Positions 11,468 through 22,195 of a stretch of DNA of 64,000 nucleotides are shown here, one piece after another. The notes below the pieces were generated by a model that did not search any database, was not told where the DNA came from, and saw only the letters and a list, made by a program, of their open reading frames with translations. Source of the DNA: Theristus sp. LFF4_11 (Eukaryota > Nematoda > Chromadorea > Monhysterida > Xyalidae). Every line of letters starts with the position of its first letter. Position 1 is the first letter of the stretch. The stretch covers positions 1 through 64,000 of the forward strand of contig JASANC010004093.1 of NCBI GenBank assembly GCA_030248135.1. The letters run 5' to 3'. Both the position numbers and the translations under genes were made by a program.

Positions 11468-12876
11468 TGAACGATTGATCACATCGATGGAGACTGCTTT
11501 GATGTCTGAGACACACAGTGGATTCTGTGTCTGTCGCAAGAAAGGTTGTTCGAAAAATTTCTAATTACCGTATCTAATTTCTTATCAAAAAATTCTGAAG
11601 GTTTTACATGTGTGGGCATTTGCAAATGATTTCTGGACAGCAAATAAAGAACCGTAGAATTGAAAAATTTCAAAACGACTTCTGCTGCTCGAACTCAAAC
11701 AACTACAACGGGCAAAACGGCTCGTTCTCAAGTTTAGTTCAACGGCCGCTTGTCCAGTTAACTGAGTAACTGTAAAACTAAAAAAATTGATCAACTTGCT
11801 TAACTGGTTAACTGGGCAATAACTAGACCAGACAACTGGCCGCTGTATAACTGGGCAAAAAGCTTACAAAGTTAAAAAGTTTCAAGGTTTAAAAGTTACA
11901 AAGTTTTGAAGTTTATAAGAGCACACGACATGACCAGTTTTCCAGTTGTTAAGTTAACCAGTTAACGGGGCAACTGGAAAACTAAATAATTGGTTATCTG
12001 GACACTTGGCTAACTGGCTAATTAGACAACAGGCAAACTGGGCAACTGACAGGTCGTTTGTCCAGTCAACTGAGTAACTGTAAAACTAAAAAAAAATTGA
12101 TCAACGTGGTTAACTGGGCAATAACCAAAAAGCTACGAACTTACAAAGTTAAAAAGTTCCAAAGTTGAAAAGTTACAAAGTTTTGAAATTTATAAGCGCA
12201 CAAGTTCATAAGCTAACGCGCAAAAGCTTCTGTATATCTTTGGACAGTCTCTTCTTGACTATAATTAACGGATCACGATGATATAGAGTCCATTGTACAT
12301 TCGGTGAGACAAAGCGGCGTCGAACACACTCCGCAATGTACAGTTTCTAATTTTGCGTTTTTTTCAAGAAGGTGCCGCAATATCTTGTGATGTGTTTGGA
12401 TCTTTATGTATCTTTTATGCTGTAGTACATAAGTGCATGTACAATGTATGACATATTTTTTAAACGTGTCCTGCTGAAATGACGTCATGTGCCGCCAAAC
12501 AAGTGATTGCCGTTCACAGCAAACCAGACTTTCCGTTTAGCCGGTTTCTTCCCGTAAACAAATGGTGAATGTCGAATCAGTCGCACCAAACTGAAATTTT
12601 AGTGCCTATACTTTGACAAACGGGCGTTTTTAAATCAAATGACGTCATTTTAGTCCGGGCACGTTTGAATAAATCCACAATAGTAATATTATTACTCAAT
12701 GTTAAAAGATAATACTTTTGTTCAGTGCAGCAAATCATAACAGTCGGCAGGTTCTCGATGAGGACACCACTTGACTGGAAAAGGAAAAAACTGACAATTG
12801 TTTTTTATAACGTTGACAGAACCTCAGCTTGATAGCAAAACAAAACCAAAACCAAGCAGAAATTAACACGAATGAC
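11468..12876. repeat. Intergenic with a roughly 310-bp imperfect direct duplication of TAACTGG-rich sequence
   Basis: Segments at about 11740-11920 and 12050-12210 share the order GTCCAGT(T/C)AACTGAGTAACTG, AATTGATCAAC, TTAACTGGGCAATAAC, then stretches of ACAAAGTTAAAAAGTT. Many short TAACTGG/CAACTGG words lie between them. The caspase catalytic exons expected after the CARD gene were looked for here on the minus strand and not found. Confidence 0.6.
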
Positions 12877-13293
12877 TAACGATTTGTCGAGCAGACCAGG
12901 CGAGATCACTTCAGCGAGAATGTGTTGGTTGGTGTGCACAAGCACTTCGTAGAAGCCCAGGAACGCATCATCACTTTCCTTGCTGAGATCTTGAATCATT
13001 CGCTCAATCTGTTCGCTTGAATTTGAATATACCTAAAAATACACGTACATGCGTGCGTGCTCGCTTCGTTGAATTCAGTGTTTAACAAAACTTTGAACTT
13101 GACTTGCAGCAAGTGGCGGAAACTCATCGAAAAAACAAACATCTTCAACGTAGTAAGAGTCGCATTGTTTTTCGGACATCACTTTTCTATTGACCATTTC
13201 ATCTAATGTTTCGTTCAATTTATGATTCAGATCCATGTGCAGACAAAATGTCTGGACACTCTTCTGCAGCAGTTCACGACGATCCTTGCGCAT
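12877..13293 (-). CDS. CARD-domain protein resembling the CED-3 caspase N-terminus (partial)
   Basis: CARD domains mediate homotypic docking, for example of CED-3/caspase-9 type initiators on an apoptosome. Exon 1 (13141-13293) starts at ATG with MRKDRRELLQKSVQTFCLHM and ends YYVED. Exon 2 (about 12877-13032) reads VYSNSSEQIERMIQDL then AFLGFYEVLVHTNQHILAEV. The opening DRR-LL and the AF--FY--L--T----LAEV pattern match the CED-3 CARD in order and spacing. The intron is phase 0 with donor GTTTGT and acceptor TTTTTAG. No p20/p10 catalytic exons (the QACxG active site) are visible downstream before globin 1. The gene is therefore truncated, CARD-only, or continues through an intron I cannot follow. 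The exon 2 end is approximate. Confidence 0.65.
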
Positions 13294-13735
13294 AATGACA
13301 TCAGTGATTTACGAAATACTGTACATTGCATCAAGATGAATTTAAAAACGCATATTGCTTGGCAAAAAAATACTACTTTTATTATTTCAATTTGGAGATA
13401 CTAAAGAAAGCGAATGAAACAACATTCATACAGTAAAAAGTCACTTAGGCTAGAAAGCTACTCCCACATGTGCAGAATAATTACCACAGAACATCATCCT
13501 AGCTTAAAATTCTGCACATATTTGGCCACATGCAATATAACAAACAATAACGCAGATATCAGAAAATCAATCGATAATGGAAATGTGCCACTGGTACAAA
13601 CACGCTGATCTATGACAAAACTACATAGCTTGACGTCATATGAACATCAATGAGGCATAAAATGAAGCCCCATATGACCACTTTAGTCATTTTAAGACTC
13701 GGTTTTCCTTCTAGCCACAGTTGGCAAATGTCTCT
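13294..13735. other. No gene recognised
   Basis: Likely upstream region of the CARD gene (minus strand). Only short open frames without recognisable domains. Confidence 0.4.
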
Positions 13736-13759
13736 CGAATCAACTTGAAATACACCAGG

Positions 13760-14410
13760 TCCTGTACGTCCTGGACGTCTCGTAAATTCGAGACGTCTTG
13801 GATGTTTTGGATGTCCTGAATGTCTGTTTTGGTTTGCTGAACAGCCTGTAATTCCGAGATGACCTGTATATCCTAGTCCTTTGACTCGACGTTCTGAACT
13901 TCCTGGACGAACTGACCATATTGAATGGCCTGGGCGCTTTGGACATCATGGTCTCTTGGATGTCCTAGGTGTTTTGGACATCCTGAACACCCTGAACGTC
14001 CTAGATATTCAGACGTTCTGGGCGTCCTGGACATCTTGGACATCCTGGACGTACTTGACGTTCTGGATGTTTTGGACGTCCTGGATATCCGGGACATCTT
14101 GGAGATCCTAGACGTACTGGACGTTCTGGACATCTTGGACGTTCTGGATGTTTTGGACGTCCTGGACATCCTGGACATCATGGACATTCTGGGCATCCAC
14201 CACGTCGTGGACCTCCTGATCATCTTGGACGTCTGGTATGTCCATGCCGCCAGGACGGCAAGTATGTCAAGGACGTCGAGGACGTCCAGGATGTCCAGGA
14301 TGTCCACAAACTCCAGGACGTCTAGGATGTCCAGCATGTCCAGAATGTGCAAAATGTCCAGGACATCTAGGATGTCCATGTTGCCTAGAACGTCCAGGAT
14401 CTCCAATACG
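13760..14410. repeat. Fold-back minisatellite of GGACATCCT-type 9-mers
   Basis: About 13760-14235 is built from 9-12 bp units such as CTGGACGTC and CTTGGACAT. About 14260-14400 carries the same units in reverse complement (GGATGTCCA, GGACGTCCA). The array therefore changes direction near 14245 and could form a large hairpin. Long open frames here (ILDVLDVLD-type protein) are artefacts of the repeat. Confidence 0.85.
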
Positions 14411-14442
14411 CCTAGGGTGTCTTGCAGTCGAACTCTAAAATA

Positions 14443-15461
14443 CAGGGTGAGCCAAAAAAAAGGTTCCAATTCTAAAATGCTCTCACTTGCTTGTGTTGAG
14501 TTGTTTCGAGCTGAAAATTGGAACACTATTAGAAAACATTTGGAGGTTTTTCTGACCAAATTTTTGTTATGGTATGTTGCCCCTATCACTCACTACAGCA
14601 AATAATCCGAAAAATATGAAAAATCGACAAATGTTGTAAAATGCAGAGGGTTGATTTAACTGTAAAAAAAGATCAAAAGAATGAACGTTGGTGACAGCCC
14701 GAATGTTCACAACACAAAAAAAAGATGAAAAAAGCAATATGAGTTTAAAGCAGCTTAGAAATACCGAATGCTGAGTTGCATTTGAACAGTTTTTGATCAC
14801 TCCAATGTTTCACTTCAAGTCTGAGTGTGCGTAAGCGGTTCTGCTCAGAACAGATGCGAATTTATCTTTTCAAATCCAAATTGTTTTTTTTCCTTTTTTA
14901 ATACTCAAAATTTGCCACTCTGATATTTTTACCATAGCAGACTGGTTGTTTTTCCGCAGTGAGAGATGCACTTCCATTTTCAGTCTTTGCTGCCATCATG
15001 GTTAAGTGGACGGCAGAGCAGCGAGTCTGGTCTGCCAATTGGTGGGAACATGCGAATAACTTTTCCACAGTGGTTCGGCAATTTCGTAAAAGATTCAATT
15101 TGACACCGCGTGACGATACATCAGTTCGGAAGATCGTTTATGAGCAATGATAAACAGTGAGATTATGGATGAACAGTGTTTTTTGTCAAAAATTGCTATT
15201 TTTTAAAAAAATACACTGTAAAAATGAACTTACGTGTAAACCAAAAAAAAATTTGATCACAAAAAACTCCCAAAATGTTCTAACAAGTGTTCCAAATTTT
15301 AAAACACGAGGTCCCTTTGTTACAGCTAAATCAACCCTCTGCATTTCACAACATTTGTCGATTTTTCATGTTTTCCAGATTTTCATTTTTTCAGCTCGAA
15401 ACACCTTAGCACAAACCAGTGAGAGCATTTTAGAATTGGAACCTTTTTTTGGCTCACTCTG
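14443..15461 (+). mobile_element. Degenerate mariner-like transposon with long TIRs
   Basis: The ends are CAGGGTGAGCCAAAAAAAAG and, inverted, CAGAGTGAGCCAAAAAAAGG, with TA on both sides (14441-14442, 15462-15463). The inverted repeats extend about 200 bp inward and share TTCCAATTCTAAAATGCTCT, TTTCGAGCTGAAAA and ATGAAAAATCGACAAATGTT. The 1019-bp length is short for an autonomous mariner, and only the first 50 codons of a transposase survive. Confidence 0.85.
14998..15150 (+). pseudogene. Mariner transposase N-terminal fragment
   Basis: Fifty codons beginning MVKWTAEQRVWSANWWEHAN and containing VVRQFRKRFNL. This resembles the first helix-turn-helix of mariner-family transposases (WS-EQR pattern, then V---F---F). 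It stops after KIVYEQ. The second HTH and the DDE/D catalytic domain are absent, so it cannot be active. Confidence 0.75.
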
Positions 15462-15600
15462 TATAGGGAATCAGATGATTGGTTGGAGGTCACGTGCATG
15501 CCTGCTTTCTGTGCAAACCAAGTTCTGCCCCACAGCAATTTCAGCTCAGAAAGCATGCCTCACGTGGACGTGATCGCCAAGTCGACGCTGATTCCCTATA
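15462..15600. mobile_element. Small MITE abutting the mariner relic
   Basis: Inverted ends TATAGGGAATCAG and CTGATTCCCTATA enclose 139 bp with internal inverted matches (CACGTGCATGCCTGCTTTCT against AGAAAGCATGCCTCACGTG). Its first bases coincide with the TA duplicated by the mariner. A related arrangement lies at 21771-21893. Confidence 0.65.
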
Positions 15601-16064
15601 ATTTAGCGTTCGACTGTATGTACCGCATCACAATATCAACGATTTCACTCCACGACAACACTGGTGTGTACCGCGTCGCAATATCCCCTGTACATCACGT
15701 CAGTAATGTGTGCGCACAAACGACCCCACAAATCAAGTAAGGCAGTTCTCGCATGCAGAACTCCAACGGGAATGTCCTGTAAAAGAGACTTTGTGTTATC
15801 TGATAAAAGTTTTATTAAAACTCTAGAATCCTGCTAAAGTTGACTCGTTCATCAATTGACGAACGGTTTATTCACTTCTACATCTGTTCCTAGTTTCTAT
15901 TACGTGAGTCCTCATACCCTCGTTTATAAATAAGGCCGTCGCGGATGTCTTCATACCGTGAAGTTCAACTTGTTTCAAAAAGCTTGATGCTTTTCGGCTA
16001 TATAAAAGAGCCTTGTATAAGAATTCACGGTATTTTAGTGCTATTGGTCATTGTCAGCACGCAC

Positions 16065-17692
16065 CGGTCTTTGCCGATTCAACAGTCGCTTCTGCACTGC
16101 CATGATCATTGCGTCTCTAAAAACGTCCCAATGTTTTGCTCGAATGCCGCGAGACTCAAATCGGCAGTGTGTAGCTGTGTGGGGTTTCAATTGTTTAACA
16201 CTTTAACACTGGTGGTGTGGTGAAGCAATAATGCGCACGAAAAAAACAATCTCCAAACAACTTTGAATTTACCTCCAAGTTCGTAGAGGTACGCGTAGAG
16301 TGTTGTCTCATCGTCCAACAGTGACATGCTTCGGTCAATCACATGAAAACAGATTTTTATTTAGTCATCCTTTATCAATGTAAAAACATTGTCTGGCACA
16401 ATATGACATATTGTTTCAACAAACACTGTCTATCCGCAATTCGGTTGCAAGCTGCAACTGCTCTTCCTTTAAAAAACTTATATTAAAATAAAAGTTGTAC
16501 CCTGGCAAATGCGAGCGACTGCCGTGAAAACCAAACGGTTGTTCGGCGTGTGTGCAAGTGGCCGAAATGAGGGAACATTTGTGACTGGATCTCAGGCGCT
16601 TCAGCCACAGCGTTCGTGTAAATGTCCCTGCCAAGTGCCTCCAGTCTCCGTGGCTCTTCTGTCCAACTGAAGGAAGACGCTTGTTTCGAGAAATTGCAAG
16701 TATAAATGCGAAAAGTCGTGCTTTTTGGATTTTTGGCAGTCTGTTTATCTAACGACTTTATATTTTGTTCAACAATTTTTAATTTTTAATGTATTTCTCG
16801 AAACAGCGCCTTGCTCGCAGCAAACACACTTCGTACTCAGTGAGTGGTCGCCACCGGAGTGGCTGGCTGTGCTTCCGCGGTTGGCCGCTGTGATGCCCAT
16901 CCAAGTTGAAAATCTGGAAAATGACAATAACATCAGTCGTTGATTGGTCGCTTGAATTGGCTTCTTCTGCTTTTTATGTTGTCTTATTGTCAAAAAAACA
17001 TATTCAGTTAAGCTATTGCCTTGATTCTGCGACTTAGTGCGTTTTCAGACGCAGAAAGGAAAATTATGTAGTTTCATTCTTGATGCGGAAATTCAAAGAA
17101 GCCTGGTGTGTCGTTCGTATTTCCGGGGATTCGGAGCACTTTGACAGTATTTTGAATTGCCGCGGAAGCATGAAACATGTCATATATGAAATGAGATGAA
17201 TGTTTTATATATGCCCGCATTGAGTCAAAAATCCCTGAAAAAAATCTAGAAACAGTCAAACGTACCATCTGACCACAAGGGATGCAAGCTCAGTGCACAG
17301 TAATCAATCCTTAGCAGTTCTGGCATTTTTATTAGCAAAATGGAACTTACTCACTTACTTTTAGCACGCCTACTTAACAAATTACTCAACAAATTGGGGG
17401 TTTTCTAATTTTTCCAATTCTATTGGAAATTTTATTGGTTCAACAGATTTGTTGAGTCAGTGCCCACTTGTGCTTGTGCGACGCTGATGCGACGAGCGTT
17501 GACGTTTTGAAAATGATACGATTCGCTTTCGTAGTTTTGATTGTTGCTGCTATTGGCTGGCTGCTGTTGAAGCTCACTTTGATAATAGTCCTCTGAGGTG
17601 ATCGTTTCACTTCGTTTTGAACCAATCAACCTCAACGCAATGCCACAATTTGTTGAATCCAATGTAACACATCGTTCTAGACGATTGCCCAT
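16065..17692 (-). CDS. Globin 3, possible N-myristoylated start (last exon not found)
   Basis: Globin fold read across minus-strand exons about 16828-16913, 16501-16666, 16273-16342 and 16065-16174, with agreeing phases. Helix A is near PLTEYEVCLLRARR, B/C is ALGRDIYTNAVAEAPEIQSQ then MFPHF, helix E is FSRQSLAFAR plus VIDRSMSLLDDE, then YLYELGATH with the proximal F8 His, then RAKHWDVFRDAM (helix G). The E7 residue, 32 before F8, is Gln. A plausible first exon, 17468-17692, starts MGNRLERCV and is Ser/Gln/Asn-rich. The intron 16343-16500 ends TTTTCAT instead of AG, so the gene may be damaged or use a rare splice. The A-B boundary is blurred by an inverted repeat. Helix H is not seen. An additional spliced reading (MPELLRIDYCALSLHPLWSD then IFDSMRAYIKHSSHFIYDMF) at 17077-17330 is not assigned. 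Confidence 0.65.
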
Positions 17693-18600
17693 GGTTTACG
17701 GTAATTCCATGAAAGCCAGCTTACTGAAATTGTTTGTAGACATTTAGACAAGGGTCACACACTCTTAACTGGCTCTTTACTAGCTAAAAATGCAAACCAA
17801 ATAGCTGCGTTGCACTTTACTTGTCAGCCTAATGAAGAGCGACAATTCTGTAACTTCAAATGTCTAACGTCAATTCCTATTGACCAAATTACTGATCTTT
17901 CAGTTCTCTTTGCACCTAAAAACTGTTTATTTCCTATCTCCATTTCATCATGCATAGAAAATGTAAAGTGAATGCAATTCTGCTTCAACAACTTCAGCAA
18001 AAAACATACAGTCAATCATTAATTGAAAATGTGTTTTTGATTTTTCAAAAACCTTCAAGCCAAATATTGCGTGCTCGGGATGTTGTTAAGAACTGCGTTG
18101 TTAAAACGGACATAATTATGAGGGAATTTTTAATTTCGTTTATTTTCAGTTTTAATAGTTCACATACATTTTTGTAAACTTGGCCTCTTTTTATTCTTTT
18201 TTTGAGAGCAGTGCCTTCAAATTCTCAGACATCGTCGCTTGAGCTTTACTATGAGTGTCTTACTCAAAGCAGTTATTCAAAAGCATTTTTCTGGTTTGTT
18301 TTTGCTCCTCAGTTCGGATTGAGTGGATTAAAGTTTGATGCCAAAAACACGGGTTACGCTGTTCATACAATGTAGATGTTTGAAAGAAGGACCACCCGAC
18401 ATCAAACACGGCCTTGCGAAAACGGAGCTCGTTTTTTATGTAACTTCAATTTCGTTTTGTTTTTATTCGCCCATTTCCCTTGAAAGCAATTGTTTTGGAG
18501 CAGTTTCTGGCAACTTATTGCGTTTTGTTTGCATGTTTTCCATATCACTCAGCCGGCGGTTTGTGCCGAGAACGCAGTGTCAACTTTGGCGTTCGTTTTG
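17693..18600. other. Intergenic, nothing recognised
   Basis: AT-rich sequence between divergently oriented globin 3 and the possible secreted-protein gene. Likely promoter region for one or both; no specific element could be defined. Confidence 0.4.
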
Positions 18601-18606
18601 TTTCAG

Positions 18607-19024
18607 ATGAAACGTTTTTCGCTTATATGGCTTCTGCAAATCATATTTTATTTCGCTGCCGGTCATTGAAAGCAATGTGACAATGCAGTTGGTGTTGCCG
18701 TTTCTTTGCTCGACAGTCGATTTCATTTTGCACGCACTACCGACGCCAAAACCGGCCACACGACACGGTATTTCAAAGAAAGTTGATTTAGAGATCGCCA
18801 GTTCAATTTGCATGAAAGTGTTTACCAAGTCTTGCAAAAACGAAACAGCGGCAATTATATCAGTGGCTTTGACATTCTTTTCACGACAAGCGCACCACCA
18901 GCAGCTGTGCTGTTGTAACAACAATGATACATGTATTTCATATCCATGTAAATTTTCAGTCGACGGCTCAGCAAGAAACGTAGTACATACATGGCAAAAC
19001 AAACTCCAAAACACATTCATATAA
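18607..19024 (+). CDS. Possible small secreted Cys-rich protein
   Basis: After an acceptor-like TTTTGTTTCAG, an ATG opens MKRFSLIWLLQIIFYFAAG, which looks like a signal peptide and ends at a possible donor (GCCG|GTCATT). A second exon, after CTCGACAG near 18717, continues in phase with DFILHALPTPKPATRHGISK. It contains ICMKVFTKSC and LCCCNNNDTCISYPC and stops at 19024. The CCC---D-C cluster recalls the C-terminal signature of nematode ET-module/Ly6-like extracellular proteins. Cysteine spacing is incomplete and the family is not certain. The opposite strand is also open (18580-19035), which lowers confidence. Confidence 0.35.
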
Positions 19025-19905
19025 AACTCAGCCAAGACAAGAGAACATGCTATTTGTTGTTGAGACTGTTGAAAGACCCATCAGACTCACGTCAATTTTG
19101 AAAATTCAAAAACCAATCAAAAAACCAAACAAAGTAACATGTTCGCCAATGGTTCCAGTCACAAACCAAAAGTCAATCCATTGGTTCAAGTTCAAAACAG
19201 CCACTTATGTTTTGTTTTGAAAACATCATTCAAGAGAGTGTAGCAACGCTGAGCTGAGCACTATCGATAGTTGAACAAACAAACTACCAAAATGCAATTT
19301 CATTTCTCTTCATGCGCCCATAAGTGGAACCATGGAATACAGTGCAGACGTATGGACGACACTTGTGACTTGTGATACTTTATATTCGCAGACATTTCTC
19401 GGACAAAACGTCGTACGTTACACAATGCACTTGCACCCACATGCGCCTGCTTCATGTCTTGTTTCGTGACGTAAAACTCAACGAAAGTTTTCAGCTGTCA
19501 AATGTCAAAGATGGGAAAACTGAAAGCACGACAGAACGATATGCGCAGAAAAAGAAAATCACAGAAGATTTAGGAAACGCGCTGTACTCAACGAGCGTAC
19601 TGCACGTGACACACACTTTTTGTATGCGTCCTGTCGTACATACCATGTGTTTTTTCCGCTCAATTTTATTGTAGTTGACGTTTCTATTTTTAGTTCAAGT
19701 TTGTTTTTCACTTCTACCTTTTTATAAACATTTTATAAACATTCATCACAGTTGTTGATGAATCAAACCTTTTTTTACAAATACTCATTTTGTTGTTTTC
19801 ACAGTTTTCTACTTCAAGCTGTTTGCGTTTCCTTGAATGCATGTACAAATGAGAAATTCACAGCATAAACAAAAAAGACAGTGAGCCTGCTTTCTGCGTG
19901 GCACC
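19025..19905. other. Intergenic upstream of globin 2
   Basis: Short open frames only. CAAACCAA-like words repeat around 19110-19180. Confidence 0.4.
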
Positions 19906-20875
19906 ATGGAACAGTTGCGTCGTATTGTGCGTCGAGTGACCAGCAACAACACGCGCGTCTGTGAGGCAGCAGTCGAAGTGCGCGACTGTTATTCTGGCGA
20001 GAGTTCCGACTCCGATGATAATGATGACGACACGAAGACGACGGTGACGACGCACAGATGCATCGCCGGCAGCAACAAGCGAGCGTCCTCGTTGAAAGCG
20101 CGACTCTCACGAATGGCGCACGCAAACTGCGGCACCCGCATGCACGGCAGCTCGAGCACAACAACAACAACAGCAACGACGACGACGATGCCGATCAGTC
20201 GCGATCACTCGGTTTGCTCGTACGCGTCCACGGGCAGCGTGTCGTTGCAGCGGCATCCGCTCTCAACCAGCCTCGGTGAACCGTTCGACCTGGACGCGCA
20301 CTACGAACGAACGGCGGTGGACGTGCGCCTGCTGCAGGCCACCTGGCCCACGGATGCTCGTGTGCAGCGTGCGATCGTCGTGCAGCTGCTCGCGGTCGTG
20401 TTCGCAAGTGAGCCGGTCGACGCGAAACGCCTGTTCCCGAAGCTCGCCAGGTACAACACTGTTTCATGTTGCAGTCCTGCCTGCGTTGAAGCCGTTTGCA
20501 ATCGCTTAACGAATGGGTCACCGTTGTTAACGGAGGATGTACGTTTCCCATGACATCGTTTGAAAATGCACACGGTGGCGAGCCATTCCAAATGACCTGA
20601 ACACGATTTTGAAACGGAACTGAAAACTTAAAAAAACTGAACGTTGTATACATTGTACGTCCATGGAAGTGTGACAGTGTGGCAACTTTTGCTTGCAGAG
20701 GTGCGCCAACGCGCTGGGCGTCAGGTGACGCAGCGTTCGAAGGGTTCGCTGAGAATTTCATGCTGGCCATTGGCAACGTTGTGATGCATCTGCAGCAGCC
20801 GAACAACGTTCACAGATATCTCGTTGATCTCGGCGTCGCTCACTTCCGATTTGCGGCGCGTGCATTCAGACAGCG
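19906..20875 (+). CDS. Globin 2 with acidic/low-complexity N-terminal extension (3' end not found)
   Basis: Exon 1 (19906-20450) starts MEQLRRIVRRV. It has an Asp/Ser-rich stretch (SSDSDDNDDD), a poly-Thr run and then the fold: DVRLLQATWPTDARVQRAIV (A/B) and SEPVDAKRLFPKLAR (C). The donor is CCAG|GTACAA, phase 2. Exon 2 (20699-20875) continues DAAFEGFAENFMLAIGNVVM (helix E) and VHRYLVDLGVAHFRF with the proximal His at 230. E7, 32 residues before, is Phe198. The other frame of the exon 2 start reads RCANALGV, which is also globin-like but would hit a stop, so an indel or an alternative acceptor is possible. Helices G/H would need a third exon; repeats begin about 150 bp downstream and none was found. 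Confidence 0.75.
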
Positions 20876-21029
20876 GTCTGTCTGCTGTGTGCTGTATTGT
20901 TTGCTTCGAGTTTGTTTAGAGGGAGGGGGTGGGGATCAGAGGAAAATGTGTGGAGTGTCGCCCTGTGGGGTAATGGATCATTTGATCAACAATCAACAAT
21001 GACTGCTGCACGACGAGACTGGTCTGAAC

Positions 21030-21330
21030 CGTGATGCATCATTATCAAAAAGAGGTGCATGTGCAGTGGCGGTGGCCCCTGCCCTTTAACACAGGAAAGA
21101 AAAAATGCAAAAACCAAATTGATCATTTTCACCTTATCAAAAAGGCTTGGCTTAGGATTAGGATTAGGTTTAGGATCAGAAACTTACAACGACTCATTAC
21201 AAGCAACCTCAGATCAAAAATCAAAAAAATCACTTTTAAGAATGCATACAAATCAACTGAACTGTTACACCGAAAACACAAGAATACGCTTTTATACGCT
21301 AAAACCACAAATCAGAAAAGAATAGTTTAG
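21030..21330. repeat. Dispersed repeat R1 with degenerate TTAGG stretch
   Basis: Begins GATGCATCATTATCAAAA, passes GGCTTAGGATTAGGATTAGG, and continues CGACTCATTACAAGCAACCT. Reverse-complement copies lie at about 44425-44625 and 45205-45430. The internal stretch resembles decayed nematode TTAGGC telomere repeat. Confidence 0.75.
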
Positions 21331-21770
21331 CGTCTAGAAAAAATAGTATTGGTATCTCACTCAGAATGAAGTGGCTGTTTGAGAGCAAAACTATCCTGTC
21401 CAAAAAGTGACTAAACAAAACTTCAGGTAAACCAAAACTTCAAAATAACCGAACTGTTGTTACTATTGCCTGGTCTATGTCGAAAACTGAATAAAAACAA
21501 CAACAATAAAAACAAAATGTTTGCAGACATTGGGAGTTGTTCGCTGACTCGCTGCATCGCGCCGTTTGTCGAGTTGCATTCATTGAACTGCCGGCCAAAA
21601 TGCAACGTCAACTACGTGTAATTAACAGCCTAATTTACAGACGTTTTGTCAGTTGCCACTCACTAAATGTCATGGATTGTTGTTGTTCATAAAAGAGTTG
21701 TTGATTGTTTCTTGTTGCGGTTTCAATAGTCTAAGGGGCATTAATGAAGCAGTATTTACAGTCCAATTCT

Positions 21771-21893
21771 TTAACATACTAACTAGCTGATTGGTTGGTG
21801 ATTACGTGATGGTCATGGATTCTATGCAAACCAAACTCCGCCTCCACAGCACAGAATGCATGCGTCATCCAAACAGCTAGCTGGATATGTTAT
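21771..21893. mobile_element. MITE-like inverted repeat
   Basis: Ends TAACATACTAACTAGCTGATTGG and, inverted, TAACATATCCAGCTAGCTG enclose about 120 bp with imperfect internal pairing. Layout and internal words (ACGTGATGGTCATGGATTC, AGAATGCATGCGTCATC) resemble the element at 15462-15600. Confidence 0.55.
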
Positions 21894-21911
21894 AGAGATA
21901 GACTGTAGACA

Positions 21912-22195
21912 CCTGGCGCTTCTTTTTTAAAACGCACGCGCACGTGGCATCGACATGCTCATGCTCATGATCCACTAGCGCGCCTGCACACGCTCCGGCC
22001 TCAATAAAAACTGGTTCAAAACGCAATTGTTCTGACATCTTACTTCTTGAAAAGGCTTGGCTTAGGTTAGGATTGGGTTAGGATCACGTTAGGCTTAGGA
22101 TTAGGCTTTAGGATTAAGATTAGAATTAGGTCCGTTTAAACAATGTCCGACAACGAGCGTGTCGGTTTTTAGAAAAGAAGGGCAACCCTGTAGAC
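21912..22195 (+). repeat. Dispersed repeat R2 with TTAGGC-like core
   Basis: Starts CTGGCGCTTCTTTTTTAAAA and contains TGCTCATGCTCATGATCCAC, then GGCTTAGGTTAGGATTGGGT and further degenerate TTAGG units, and ends near AAGAAGGGCA. Other copies: about 27013-27245, 46163-46450, 51132-51425 (hairpin), 51422-52200 (interrupted) and 52936-53222. Confidence 0.8.

Noticed and set aside
13740..14605. Open frames of up to 238 codons across the GGACATCCT array
   Set aside because: Translation is periodic (ILDVLDVLD, RTSRTSKMS) and follows from the minisatellite; open on both strands.
18580..19035. 151-codon minus-strand frame opposite the secreted-protein candidate
   Set aside because: No splice-supported start or domain; the plus strand shows a signal peptide and Cys cluster.
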